DNA of 64,000 bases from Ziziphus jujuba (Eukaryota > Streptophyta > Magnoliopsida > Rosales > Rhamnaceae): NCBI RefSeq assembly GCF_031755915.1, contig NC_083384.1, positions 24,445,001-24,509,000 of the forward strand, read 5' to 3'. Shown one piece after another: positions 36,071-48,155 of the stretch (its first letter is position 1; each line of letters begins with the position of its first letter). The position numbers and the translations under genes are program-made. The notes beneath the pieces were generated by a model. The model ran no database searches and had not been told where the DNA came from. It worked only from the letters and a program-made list of their open reading frames with translations.

Positions 36071-37860
36071 AAACATTATTTAATAAATTATAGGGAGCAA
36101 TGCACTTTAGTATTCTCTAAAATTACTGAATTTCGTTTTGGGGTCTTTAAAATTAATTTCCTCATATTGATACTTTCTATTTTCAAAATTTTTATAAATT
36201 GGTCCAATTCGATTAAAATTGACGAAAACCGTTAAATTGGGAACATATGCAATGCATGTAACCTCCAAGTTTGACATTTTGATTTATTTTTGATATTTTC
36301 ATATTTAAAAAAATTTAAAAAAAACTCTAAAAATCCAAAAAAAAAAAACCATATGTTCCAAAAAAATTAAAAGTCTCAAAAAATATTAGATGTTCAAACA
36401 AAATTTTAGAGCACAAAAAAAAATGTGAGAGCTCGAAACAAATACTAGATGTTCAAAAAAATTTCTAAGAGTCCAAAAAAATTACTAAATGTTCAAAAAA
36501 ATTGGAGAACTCAAAAACAATAATAGATATTCAAAAACATTATGAGAGCCCCCCCAAAACAAAGAAAAAAAAAATTGTTAAAATTTTTTGAGTAAATTGT
36601 TAAAATATTTTGAGTACCCAAAAAGAAAAAATTAAATGTTAAAAAAAATTTTGAAAGCTTGAAAAAAATATAGAATTTTCAAAAAAAATATGAGAGCTTG
36701 AAAAAATACCAAATGCTTACTAAAAAATTATTGTAAGAGCTTGGAATGTTTTTATGCCATTTGTTATTTTTTTGAGCACTCAAAATTTTTTTAATGATCT
36801 AGTATATTTTTCAAGCCTTTAAATTTTTTTATCATATGGTATTATTATTGTGCTCTCAATTTTTTTTGGGCCTCTAAGATTTTTTTTAATCTCTGGTAAT
36901 TTTTTAGACACTCATAATTTTTTTAATCATCTAGCTTTTTTTACATCTCTTAAAGTTATTTGAACATCTGATACTTTTTATCATGCTCTCAAAATTCTTT
37001 TTTAGGGTTTTTATAAAATTTTTTGAACATCTAGTATTTTTCAAGGCTCTTAGAATTTTTTTTAACGTCTATTATTTTTGGGCTCTTGGGATTTTGTTTT
37101 TTTTTTTTTTGAATATCTGTTATTCTTTTGTAAGAGTTAAATTTTTTTGTGATCTGGTAATTTTTTTGTTTTTGAAATTATTTGAACATTTGGTACTTTT
37201 ATCAGGTTGTTGGAATTTTTTTTTTGAATATTTGAAATTTTTTTATCATGCTTTTGAAATTTTTTGTTACCATATGGTATTTTTTACGCTTCCAGATTTT
37301 TTTTAACTCTAACACTTTTTTGAGGTTGTCAAAATTTTTTTTACTATCTAGTATGTTTATTGTGTTCTCAAAATTCTTTTAGCATCTAAATTTTTTCGAG
37401 CTCTTAGATTTTGTTAAGCATCTAGTATCATTTTGGGCTCTCATAATTTTATTAGAATATTAGGTATTTTTTCACGCATTCAAAATTTTGTTTAACCATC
37501 TGCAATTTTTTTCGAACTTTAGGATTTTTTTTTTTAACATCTAATATTTTTTATTGTTCCCTTGAAAATTTTTTTACCATATAATTTTTTTTGGAAATTT
37601 GATAATTTTCAAGCTCACAATTTTTTTAAAAAAATTATTTAAGTGTGAAAATATCAAAAATAAATTAAAAAATAAAATTTATGGGTCACATGCGCTGCAC
37701 ATATCCCCAATTTAATGGTTTCTGTTAATTTTAACCTAATTAGACGAAGTTGTTTAGATTTTAAAAATATAAGATATGAATATGAGGAAATTGATTTTAG
37801 AGACTCAAGACAAATTCACTGAATTTAAAGGGTACTAAAGTGCATTTATCTGTAAAATAT
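36071..37860. mobile_element. Foldback element with repetitive palindromic interior
   Basis: About 1.79 kb absent from the other gypsy LTR. Long terminal inverted repeats of about 200 bp: AATGCACTTTAGTA, ATCAATTTCCTCATATT/AATTTCCTCATATTGAT and the segment near GTTAAATTGGGAACAT on the left have reverse-complement counterparts at about 37660-37850. The interior is a degenerate array: 36340-36740 repeats phrases like AGATGTTCAAAAAAATT and GAGAGCTCGAAA, and 36750-37620 carries the same phrases reverse-complemented. Exact ends and target duplication are not resolved because the surroundings are AT-rich. No transposase. Confidence 0.78.
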
Positions 37861-38870
37861 AATGTATCAATGCTTTAAAATAATTTATAAAAATATAAAA
37901 TTATGTAAATTAGACATTGTGTAATCTAATTATATCGTGAACCTTTAAGTACTAGTATCCAAAATTGAGATTTTTTATTTGAAAGCCAATTTAATTAATT
38001 GATCCAAAAATAGAAAAATTATCAAACAATATCCAAAATCCACTAACTTTATATCAATGGAAAGCTTATGGAATGTGTAACAAGAATTTAAGCTCATCTT
38101 GGTCCAAAAACATCATCATTGTTCGGAAACACATCGGAAAACTCAACCAAATTTGATGCTAACTTTCAAACCGAGAAGAATTTTGAGAATCATAAGGTTG
38201 CAATGGATACAAAGAGTCCAAAAATGGTGGTATGGGTTTTGGGTCGAGCTAGAATGGTCAAAAAATGTCCAACCCATTGGAAAACTCAGAACTCATCATT
38301 GATGGCTTTGGGCCTTCAATCTCAATGCGTCTGTCGGCTAACTAGCCAAAAAATTTGTGGCTTACATCACGTCGAGGTGTGCTTCCACAGTCTGGCACAC
38401 GTGGCATAGGGTGGCTGGAAAATGAAAAAAACTGGCCTAACCTGGTTAGTGCTTCAATGAGTTTGGGTTGACCCAGTTTGGATCCTCAAGTCTAGGAAGT
38501 GCTCTTTCGGATTTTGGAGACAAAACGGGAATTTTGGATTCTATTCACTGTTGGACAGACTCTGACATTTATATAGAGTTTTGAATCATTAATAGATAAA
38601 AATACGAGACTTAATTAGATATTGATGTAATATTGATGTTTAAAACTTTCTAAAATCATAAATTTTTAATCGTAACTCGAAATTTGGTATGCCATCAATC
38701 TATAAACTTATATTGATGAGTTATACACAATGTTATAAAAGTCAAAGTAAAAATCCAACTCCAAACAAAAGTCAAACTTGATCCAACTTAAAATGTCTAA
38801 TTTGGTCAAACTAGGTCAATCCGTCTAAAATTTCAAATTCTGAGCTTTTTCTTCGGAATGAGTTGTTACA

Positions 38871-40422
38871 ATCTACCCCCTTATGAAACATATAACAATG
38901 TTGTCATTGCAAGATCTAACGTTTATAATCCTACATAGCCCAAACTTTATGAGAACCAACAAAATCCCAATTAATGGAAACTACTTTTCTGAAAAAATTT
39001 TACTTAATCCAACCAAGCTCACATGTAGAAAGCACTAATACTAAGCATTTACTTTTCAACCATAAAAATATAACACTTTTAACTTCACAAAACAAAAGTC
39101 AACCCCTCAAATGCCACAACAATATAAAATAAATTCTAATATCTCCACGTATAATCCAAAAGCAAGAGCCTACCACCGACAAAGTGATCAATAATAAATC
39201 TACAAAAATTACAACGGCAACAATAGATCCCTATTAACTCCCAAAACAAAATCACATAAGAATCATATCTTTTAATATAAGTTCCAAAGTTATCTTGTAA
39301 TCATCAATATCACTATGCACAACTTGTAACTCACCCATTTAGTGACTAACTCCAAAAGTCCATCCAAAAAACTAAAAGGACCATTTATTACTTAAGTCTA
39401 ATTTTCTCACAAAACAAATATCAGTGACACAAAGTTCAAACTAATATTGTTCTTTTTGCCTCCTACCACACTTCTAGTACTTTCAATCTTCAGGTCCATG
39501 TTTCTCATTGATTTATCCAATTCTTTGACCTTAACCAACATGCCAATTCATCAAAGTTACCAAAATAAAATTCTCACACTTATTCCAATGGGAGGTCTTA
39601 GATCCTTTATGAAGCCTAACATAATCCTCGAGAAGTCAAACCAAATAATAAGAATCCAAAAAATCGAGTCCAAGTTCCCTCATTAATACAAATATCATTC
39701 TTGAGAAACCTCAATTTCTTCCCAATTCAAACACACTCAAAGAAAACACACTTAGGGATTTATATTTTAATTCTAATATCACAACCAAGCACCAAGAAAA
39801 CTAATTGCTAAATCGTCAAACCATTGGAAAACATCCATTATTTTTTTATATTCAAGCTATATCTCCAAATCATATTCCTTAGAAAGCCAAGTGATTTAGA
39901 AAATATCAACCACCTTAGGTCCATAAAATATTACCTTTATAAAAACTTTAATCTCCAAGAAGATAAAATATCAAGATCAAAAGCTAAACCATCACCAAAA
40001 GCAAATACCACAAAACCATACACCCTGCTTATGGAAGGTGGTCATCCTCTCTAACCTCCACCTTTTTTTGCAGGAGGTAGACTGCTGTCCAATTCTGGTA
40101 AAACCACCTAAAGTTTGGTCAGTCAATGTATCTTATCCTTTGTATCAGTCTGTTATTATCTTATCCTCTGTATCAGTCTGTTAGAACTGAACATTCAATT
40201 CAAAAGATCTAGCTTGGTTGTGTCTTTGATAAGAGCAATCCTTATAGAAATGTCTTAACTATCAATAATGAAAGCATGATCTATCTTACTGGCATGGACC
40301 ATCATAAAGCTTGCCAAAAAAGTTACATGCAGACTCAAACTGCCTTGGCATGCAGGTCTCTGTTAATGGTTGCTAGCATTGCTCAATGTCTGCTGATCTA
40401 AATCCTAAGTATGTCAACCTTT
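38871..40422 (-). other. Non-coding internal region of the gypsy element
   Basis: Lies between gag and the 3' LTR, where pol would be in a complete element. On the plus strand it is noticeably poor in G from about 38880 to 40020. A 27-bp direct repeat (TATCTTATCCTNTGTATCAG) occurs twice at about 40129-40182. No pol motif was found in any frame. Confidence 0.6.
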
Positions 40423-41197
40423 CTAGGATCTATTGGGGCTATGTCTGCCTCCTCTAAATCCTCCACTGTCCAATGATCCCAAACAGAAGCTAACCCTTTT
40501 AAATGATCCCTGGCTGGGGGTTTCCAACGGCATGCCATCAAATGGTTTATGCTTAGACCTACGCATCAAGATTTGCCTCTCTACCTCTAAGGTGATATCT
40601 CTCATAATAGATTGATATGAAGTGTGAACTGCTCCTAAGATACTCAATGCTATAGTCTCACTCAAGCCATCCAAAAAACTCCTCCTCATATTCACATCAT
40701 CAAAAACCAAGTTGGGGCAGAACTCAGATGGCTCTTTGAACATTTGTTCATACTCAGAAATGGCCATGCTATCTTAAGTAAGCGTCTCAAACTCTAACAT
40801 CTTAGTCTCAATGAAGGTAGGAGAGCAAAACTCAGTGTGAAATGTAATATTAAATTGTGCCTAAGGCTGACATCTTTTGGTCCTTTTATACATCCGCCAC
40901 TTTTTCGCGTTCTCCTCTAACATAAAACTAACTATTATGACCCTATCCTTGTTCGGACACTGGATACCTTCGTCTAGAATTTTCTACATATTAATTAGCC
41001 AAGATAAAATTGCAATAAGGTCCATGGAGCCATTAAAACCTACTGCTCCAAGTTTACAAACCTGATCAATGGAACGCCCAATAAACCCACTCCTCTTGAG
41101 TGATCAAGCCAAGTGCTTGACAAGATGCTTCTCCTAGGTCAGCACAGTTGTACTTTTGGCTAAAGCAATTGGGACCTACTCTACCTCTATGTGCCAT
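40423..41197 (-). pseudogene. Gypsy gag remnant
   Basis: Begins at the ATG 41195-41197 (MAHRGRVGPN). An early stop follows AFH, then recognisable gag blocks: FNGSMDLIAILSWL, KILDEGIQCPNKDRV and EFETLT. The longest open part, 40423-40767, reads MAISEYEQMFKEPSEFCPNL, RRSFLDGLSE, TLEVERQILMR and a Gly/Arg/Ser-rich tail GGFRGGRHSPN, typical of plant gypsy gag. Gag packs element RNA into particles; this copy has at least four stops. Confidence 0.87.
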
Positions 41198-41327
41198 TAG
41201 GAAAGTACTGTTTCAAAGAATAACAGAAATGTAGTTAATTTTAAGTAATAGGTTAGCCAAAAATATACAAAACACAGGATAAGTTGTACAACAATAAATA
41301 ATCCCCTAAAAAAATTTGAATTCTAAA

Positions 41328-41339
41328 GCTCTGATGCCA
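41328..41339 (-). promoter_or_regulatory. Gypsy primer binding site (tRNA-Met type)
   Basis: On the minus strand TGGCATCAGAGC lies just inside the 5' LTR, one base from the canonical TGGTATCAGAGC used by many plant LTR elements. It supports the minus-strand orientation and marks the LTR inner edge near 41343. Confidence 0.85.
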
Positions 41340-41342
41340 AGC

Positions 41343-44089
41343 TAATAGGACCTGCCTGGAAACCCTTCTAGAATCTTCCTGGTGATCCCGCCTAGTGAAG
41401 TTCTACTGGACAATCTATAGAAAAGATCCATGGAAACCTCACTTAAATATCGAACAACCAATGCATGCACTATAAAATAACACCTTAATATATAAAGATA
41501 AAGCTACAATAGCATGCAAGTACATAACTATAGTCAACATCTACATCCCATCATACTACTGACCATTACTACATATACATAATAGGGAAGAATAAATAAT
41601 GGTGCAGTTAAGGAAAACATGGAACAGCAAGCGATGCATGAGGTAGACTATTCACTAACTGTTTGCACATAGAAAAACGAATTTAAAAACAAATAAAACA
41701 TGATATAGAAATATCTCAGTGAATAGCGTAATACAATAAGAAAATAATATTTTATTTCTGTAAACTTTTCTCTTAAAATCTCTTATTCCACTCTTTCGAA
41801 AAGTTTCCCTTTTAAATCATTTTACGAAACCAAGATTTGCACCTTAAAATCCATATCATAAAACAGATACTTCAATGTTACAAATCAATAAATCTTTTAA
41901 ATATTATAAACTGGATCAATTATGATTTAAATATTGGGCATAAAATAATATAAATATATTCATAAAATAATTAGAAGAACTAAAAACCACAATAGATCAT
42001 AAAACCAACAATGTCCTCAGAAAAATACAAACAATGTATCACATGATATACCTAGTGCTGTCAAGTGGTACATAGCATCTTGGAACACCACTAGACAGTA
42101 AGAGAGAACATGTAGGATGAACCACCCTCATAATTTTTAGTATTCTGAAGGCATTGTGGCAATACAAACCCTTGAATGAACCCAATCCATGACTATTAGT
42201 ATATGAAAGGTATCATGGCAATAAAGAATATGTGGGATGAACCCACCTTATGACTATTAGCATACTATAAGCATCATGCCAAACCTGCACGCTATAATAT
42301 AATGCTGAACTTAAACACTGATACTATATAGTACATCAATGAAAAATAATGGTATAGATCATAAACAATCTTTTTACGATCATACTTTTTTTATTTTTTC
42401 ATAAACAAATACTGCACCATAAATTGGAATTTAATACTCAAACCCAACTATTTATTTAAATATATCAAGAATTCTGAATCATTATTTTATACCAAAACAT
42501 AAACACCAATAGTGAAATATATATCACCATAAACCATTTTAAGTAGTTCAAAATATAAAACACTTAAACATGCTTAAAAATATACAATTTCTAGTCCATT
42601 TTCTTAAAAAGCAAATATTTTCCAAAATGACTAAACCATCAATTTAATTGTCAAAATATTTAAATAACAAGATTCACAAGTTCATTATGAACTTATTTGA
42701 ATTTAAAAACATTTAAAATTTTATAAAAAATCATATGAAATGATAACACATATATGTAATATTTATATATGCATATAATAACCATTTAAATTAAATCATG
42801 TACATATCATATTCAAATTGTATATATATATATATATATATATTGTACTTGCATGTCCAAAATCATTTAAAAAATATAACTTCTCATATATATTATTGAT
42901 TTACTCCTGCTCCTCTATAGAATCGTCTCCATGCTTAATATGATAGCTTGTAATATAATAGAATATTTCATAAATTTTGATAAATCAAATCCAAGACATT
43001 GGTATTATCAATATCTTAAAATAAATTATACAACTATAAAATTACGTAAATTAGACACCAAGTGGACCAATTATACTGCAAGCCCTTAGGATCCAATATT
43101 GAAAGTTGAAAATTTTCATCTGAAAGCCAATTTTATGAAATTTAACCTTTCAATGGATCTTATTAATATCTAATTACGCTAATCCCATTTCAATTTTGTC
43201 AAATTTGTCCAAACACAGTTCAATTTTACCAGGTACTTAACTTATTGATCTCAAAATGAAAAAATTATCAAATAATGTTCAAAATTCGCAAATTTTATAA
43301 CAATGGAAAGCTTATAGAATAGGTAACAAAAATCTAAGCTCACCTTGGTCCAAAAACATCACCAATTATTGAAAAATACATCGAAAAATATGGCAAAATT
43401 TGCTGTTAATTGATCAAATCGTGAAGAATTTTGAAAATTTGAGGGTGCCAATGGATTCAAAGGGTCTAAAAATGGTGGGTAAAAGTTTTAGGTCAAACTA
43501 AAATGGCTGAAAAATGGCCAACCCACTGGAAAACCACCCGGAACTCTCTATTGACGACTTTGGGCTGCCGATCCTCATGCATCCATTAGCCAACTAGCTA
43601 GAAAATTTGTGGCAGAGGTTGCCTCGAGGTGGGCTTCCATTTGGCTAGGGCTTGTGGTATTAGGGTGATTAGAAAATGATCAAAACCAACTTGACCCAGT
43701 TGATGCTCAAACAGTTTTGGGTCGATCCAGTTCGAGTCCTTGGGTTTAAAGATATATTTCTCGAGTTTTAGGAATAAACATGGTATTTTGGATTTTATTC
43801 GTTGTTGACATGCTCTCCAACACTTATATAAGGCCTTCAGTCATTAATAGACGAAAATTCAAGACTGTTTTGAACACTGATACAATAATAATTTTTAAAA
43901 TTTTTTAAAATCATAATTTTTTAACCATAACTCATAATTTGATGCACCATCAATTTATGAACTCGTCTCGATGAGCTTTATGCAATAGTACAAGAGTCAA
44001 AGAAAAAATTTAACTCCAAACAAAAATCCAACTTGGTCAATTCATCTAAAATTTTGAATTCCAAATTTTTTTTAGAACCGGTTGTTATA
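41343..44089 (-). repeat. Gypsy 5' LTR (uninterrupted copy)
   Basis: 2747 bp. It matches the left LTR from GGACCTGCCTGG through CAACCAATGCATG, AACAAATAAAACATG, ATAAACAATCTTTTTA, TATGTAATATTTATATATGC and on to GTCAAAGNAAAAAT near its end. It serves as the reference for empty insertion sites. Confidence 0.9.
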
Positions 44090-44346
44090 ATTATCCTGAT
44101 TGTAATGTCATTGCCTAATTAAAAGTGGATGGGCAAAAAGACATAAAATGCCCTTGGTACAGGCAAAGCACATGCTGAATCTATTAATGTTTTTGATGGA
44201 AATTGAAAGAGGGACCAACAATGTAGCATTAAGTTGAGTTTGGGGCGTAAAATACCCCAAAAAAAAAAAAAAAAAGTTATTCAAAGTGCGAAATGCAAAG
44301 TTTGGTATTGTAAGGGATGCATTGGTGCCAAGATTTTTAAATTATA

Positions 44347-47300
44347 TTACCCTTTAATTTTTAGAATCAATGGGCTTTTTTTTCTTTTTCTTGGTCCAGT
44401 TAACGACAACAGGCAAATATACCAAGAAAGTTTTGTATGCAGCCCAGGTTATACAATCTTGGTCTTAAGAAAAAAATGGGTCAGCTTTTCTGGGGACCAA
44501 AAGCCTAATAGTATGTTGGGATGATTGATGATCTAAATCCTTCTCCTTTTGGATCAACTTGTTTGATAAAGAAACCATGTTCTTGCTGGGCTAGCGTCCC
44601 TACTATTTTCCAAATAAAATTTTCAAAATCTAAACGGATTTTTTTTTTTGTATTTTTTTTCCTTCTTCTTATGGATTCAAGGATGGAAACTTCTTTCATT
44701 GGCAATAGTGCTTTCCGTTAGCAACTGTGTCGTTTCAATAGTTGATAGCATGGTCATTTCAAAAAAGCAGCTTTAGGCAAGTATTTTACTTCAAGGTCTT
44801 CAACTGGTAATCGAGGATATAACCATTTTTTATTTTATTTTTTATTTTTTTTGGTTTTTTGGTGAATTAGGATATTACCATTGTACTGGTTTTTTTTTTT
44901 TAAGTACTACATATATTTTTTACCAAGATCCTAGACATAATAGGGATTAGCGACCTTTTCAAATTGATCATCCTTGAAATGGAAGTTTCTTTGTTTGGGG
45001 GGTAAAAGCGAAAAGTAAAAGAAAAATAAGATTAAAAGAAAAAAAAAAACAGTGGTTGTTAGGTCTACTTAATCTCAAAGCGGATGCTTTATATATTCTT
45101 CCTCCCTACTTTGAGACTTTACATTTTGGATAAAGAAGTGAGTGACGTGTATATATATATATATATATAGTTTTATATGGTAAGAATTTTGTAAGAGACA
45201 TGTTATATCAGCTGTCACCGAAAAAAAAATTCCCATTATAGTTTAAAAAAAAAAAAAGTCGAATTAACCATGAATAATAATTATTAGTGCCTCCTATTTA
45301 CATTTAAAGAGTTACTTTTCTCTATTTGGGTTTTATTTAAAAAAATTAAATAGTATTTTTAATGATGTGCTATTATTTGGATGACATAAATTGTTACATA
45401 CGTATCACATTAAAATCCTCATCATAAATTACTCATGTGGCCTTTACTATATCAAATTTCTATGCTATTATATTTCATAATGGCGATATAGAATATAATG
45501 GCGATATAGAATGTAATAAATTGAATAATTATCACCTCAATGGCAACTTTTATCACTTATTACATTATCATATCTCTCATTATAAGTTATAAAATAGTTT
45601 CTAAAAGATCAAATTCTTTATTTATATAGAATTAGACTCATATCATATTAATTTAATGGTTGTAAAATAGGACCTCTTTTATTCAGTTGTAGACTACTTC
45701 AAGACTTTAGAAATAAAATAGCATTAGTAACCAATTTGGTTTAAGTGAACTATTAAAATGTTACATGAACAAAGTGAACTATTTATTAATTTATAAATAT
45801 CAGTTTTTGAAACAATCAAATGATTAATAAATGAAGTTTAGATATTTAAACCATTAGTTTAATAGTCTTGATGAATTACAAGTAGTTTTTTTTTTTTTTT
45901 TTTAATAATCAAGGATTACATGTAATTGACTGAATGTATGGCAGTATTACTAGATTTTGTTTTAGTCCAAAATTCTAGATAAAATATATATATATTATCT
46001 GCTGGGAAAAAAGTTGTGTGTCAGTCAATTATGGAGAAGGATAAACAACTGCCATCCTCTTATAATTCAAAACTCCAAGAATAAATCACGCAGTCAATCA
46101 TGTTAGATGAAATAGTGAAAAAAGCAAAGAGAAAGCAGAAAAGAATATAGGGCAAATATGGCAACTTTGGCTTCTATATATGCATGAAGAGGGATCATCC
46201 AAGCTTTTCTAACTACTTATTAATGAATGTTATTCATAGTACCCCTTGTTGAAAAGTAGGTTGGCTATTAAGCATTGATTGAGGACTTAAATTCCCATCA
46301 TACACTGCTTCTTTAGGTATCAGACCCAATCATTAATTGCTTTTATTTTAATTTATTATTATTATTTTTTTTTTTGTTGAGAAAAAAAAATTATGAGTTT
46401 TTTGGTAATATGATTGGTTTTTATTTTTTTTTAACCTAATTGTATGTGATTTACTTAGTCAGTCTCTCATTTCTAACATCTTGATGGAAAAAAAAAATTT
46501 TCATCAAGATCCATTTATCAGCGATTGAATTCTTTTAAAAACTGAAATTTAAAAATATAGATTCGTATAAATCTCAAATAAATTTTTAAATTTCAAAAGA
46601 TTTAATGGCTAATAAATTAAATCCTTATGAAAAATTTATTAAGATATCCTAATCAAAGACTAAATAATAATTTACTTATTTTAAATGTTTGTTAATATTA
46701 GTATAACTTATTAAATATTTTAATCAACGATAAAATTAAGGGGGAAAAATAACATTAAATCAAATTGAACACATTTTAAAATTGTGTTGCTTTTTTATTA
46801 TTTATTTTTTATAATGTTTAACAAAATAATTAACGGCAATGAATATTTGAGATATAAAAGTACACAATTAAATATAAAAAATAAAAATAAAAATCAGCCA
46901 CATTATTAAATAACACCTTATTTATTATTAATTTATTTATTTTTATTCATCTTTTTAGAAACTATTAGAATGCTCATGAGTACTTACTGTGTTCATCTTT
47001 CTAGAAACCATTAGAATGCTCATGAGTACTCTAGGCTTTTGTTGCATGCATATTTTTATTTGTCTCCTCTCTATCTAACTATTTTTAGAATCTCACTCAT
47101 TATATCGCCAATTCGGTGCCTCAATCAACGCATATGTATGTTATATATCTTTTTTTTTTTTTTTTTTTGGGGGGAAAATATGTTATCAAAGTTACATACA
47201 AACCTATGCTTAATTGTTAATTCTATGAACGAAACCCATAAAGAAGTGGAAAAGAATCTATTTAATGAAACAGAAGAAGAAAATGTTAATAGTTTTATCC

Positions 47301-47554
47301 TATATATATTTTGGCCAGGAATTATCCCATTTGTCTGTAAATATATTTTGTATGAATTAATGGAAATGAAGGATCTTTTACCAACATTTTATATATCAAT
47401 TAATGCGACACGCGTAAACTGCTATTGAACTTCTATAATCCACGTACAGAGATTTTTTTTCGGAAAAATATGTATCTCAAACTTCATTAAACAATTACAA
47501 ACATCGTTTCGAAGATTAGATTCCAGCTAGTCTCAATCATCTTCCAAACAAGTT
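44347..47554. other. Intergenic DNA, no gene established
   Basis: 44390-44720 is less AT-rich with overlapping open frames on both strands (44234-44524 plus, 44505-44705 minus) but no motif I recognise. 45146-45168 is a TA repeat. 46948-47030 is a 45-bp tandem duplication. The 129-codon frame at 47039-47428 is low-complexity with a Phe run from a T homopolymer and is probably chance. Confidence 0.45.
46948..47030. repeat. 45-bp tandem duplication
   Basis: TCATCTTTYTAGAAACYATT followed by AGAATGCTCATGAGTACT occurs at 46948 and 46993, with two base differences. Confidence 0.85.
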
Positions 47555-47714
47555 TCATACATATTTATAGACAAAAGTGTAGCGACCTAAAGAATAGGCA
47601 GCTTTATTCGCATCTCTTGGAACATAGGAACAATGGAACTGAGGGTCGGAATGCAACATGTTGTTGACCTCTTCTAAAATAAAACACTGAGCACCTAAAA
47701 ATGGTCCAGGATCA

Positions 47715-47746
<32 letters not shown>

Positions 47747-48155
47747 TATATCAAGCGTTTGTCTTCCTTCGAATCAGGATTGACTTCGCTACCAGAAAAG
47801 CCTATATCCACACAGATGCTAGGAATTAATTATAACGGGAAAAAAAATTGTTTTTGAAAATTATGATTGTTGACAAAACTTACAATGGTTCATTCTTAAC
47901 AGTTGTGTCTTTCCAATGTGTTAGTATACCATCTTTCAATCGGTATATCTTTTCAAACTATTCTGTTTTCTTTTTCAATCATTGTATCTTTTTGTAGTAT
48001 CTTTTTCTAAATGGTTGCATCTCTCCTTGATATCCTTCTTAATGCTATAAATACAATATATGTGATTATTTTTAAGGAATTGAAAAACGATTAAAAGTGT
48101 GTATAGAGAGAGAATTCAAATATTATTTATGGTTTTTTGTTTTTTGGATTTAGAG

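Larger units (their letters stand above)
33098..38870 (-). repeat. Gypsy 3' LTR, disrupted by three insertions
   Basis: Aligns with 41343-44089 in three main blocks: 33098-33332, 34333 to about 36070, and about 37860-38870. The gaps are explained by a hAT-like element (33333-34331), a small MITE (35781-35906) and a foldback element (about 36071-37860). It also has an extra 55-bp tandem duplication (35203-35312) that the other LTR lacks. Confidence 0.88.
33098..44089 (-). mobile_element. Gag-only gypsy-type LTR retrotransposon, nested
   Basis: 10,992 bp on the minus strand. LTRs at 33098-38870 (enlarged by three nested inserts) and 41343-44089 flank an internal region of only about 2.47 kb that carries gag remnants but no protease, RT, RNase H or integrase. 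Ends: the 5' end on the minus strand is TGTAACA at 38870 (TATAACA at 44089); a polypurine tract AAGGGGGTAGAT lies next to the 3' LTR (38871-38882); a tRNA-Met-type primer site is at 41328-41339. Flanking ATTAC (33093-33097) and ATTAT (44090-44094) make a 4/5 target duplication. LTR size, primer site and polypurine tract resemble chromovirus-type plant gypsy elements. It would depend on another element for pol functions. Confidence 0.9.
31885..44337. mobile_element. Outer long-TIR (Mutator-like) element, split by a gypsy insertion
   Basis: About 31885-32100 is matched, reverse-complemented, by about 44098-44337. Both contain ACATTGTTGGTCC, AAAACATTAATAGATT, GTCTTTTTGCCC and CAATGCA/TAATGCA in the same order. 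Outside the repeats, AAAATTATA (31876-31884) and TAAATTATA (44338-44346) agree at 8 of 9 positions; 9-bp duplications are typical of Mutator-like elements. Removing the 11-kb gypsy at 33098-44089 leaves about 1.46 kb, a size fit for a non-autonomous MULE or Pack-MULE. No transposase is inside. The flanks are AT-rich, so the duplication alone would be weak; the long inverted repeat is the stronger evidence. Confidence 0.75.

Noticed and set aside
36983..37306. Phe-rich plus-strand frame of 107 codons
   Set aside because: It is built on T-runs in the interior of the foldback element; not a membrane protein.
47039..47428. 129-codon plus-strand open frame
   Set aside because: The longest such frame outside genes, but it has a Phe run from a T homopolymer, AT-driven composition and no recognisable motif.
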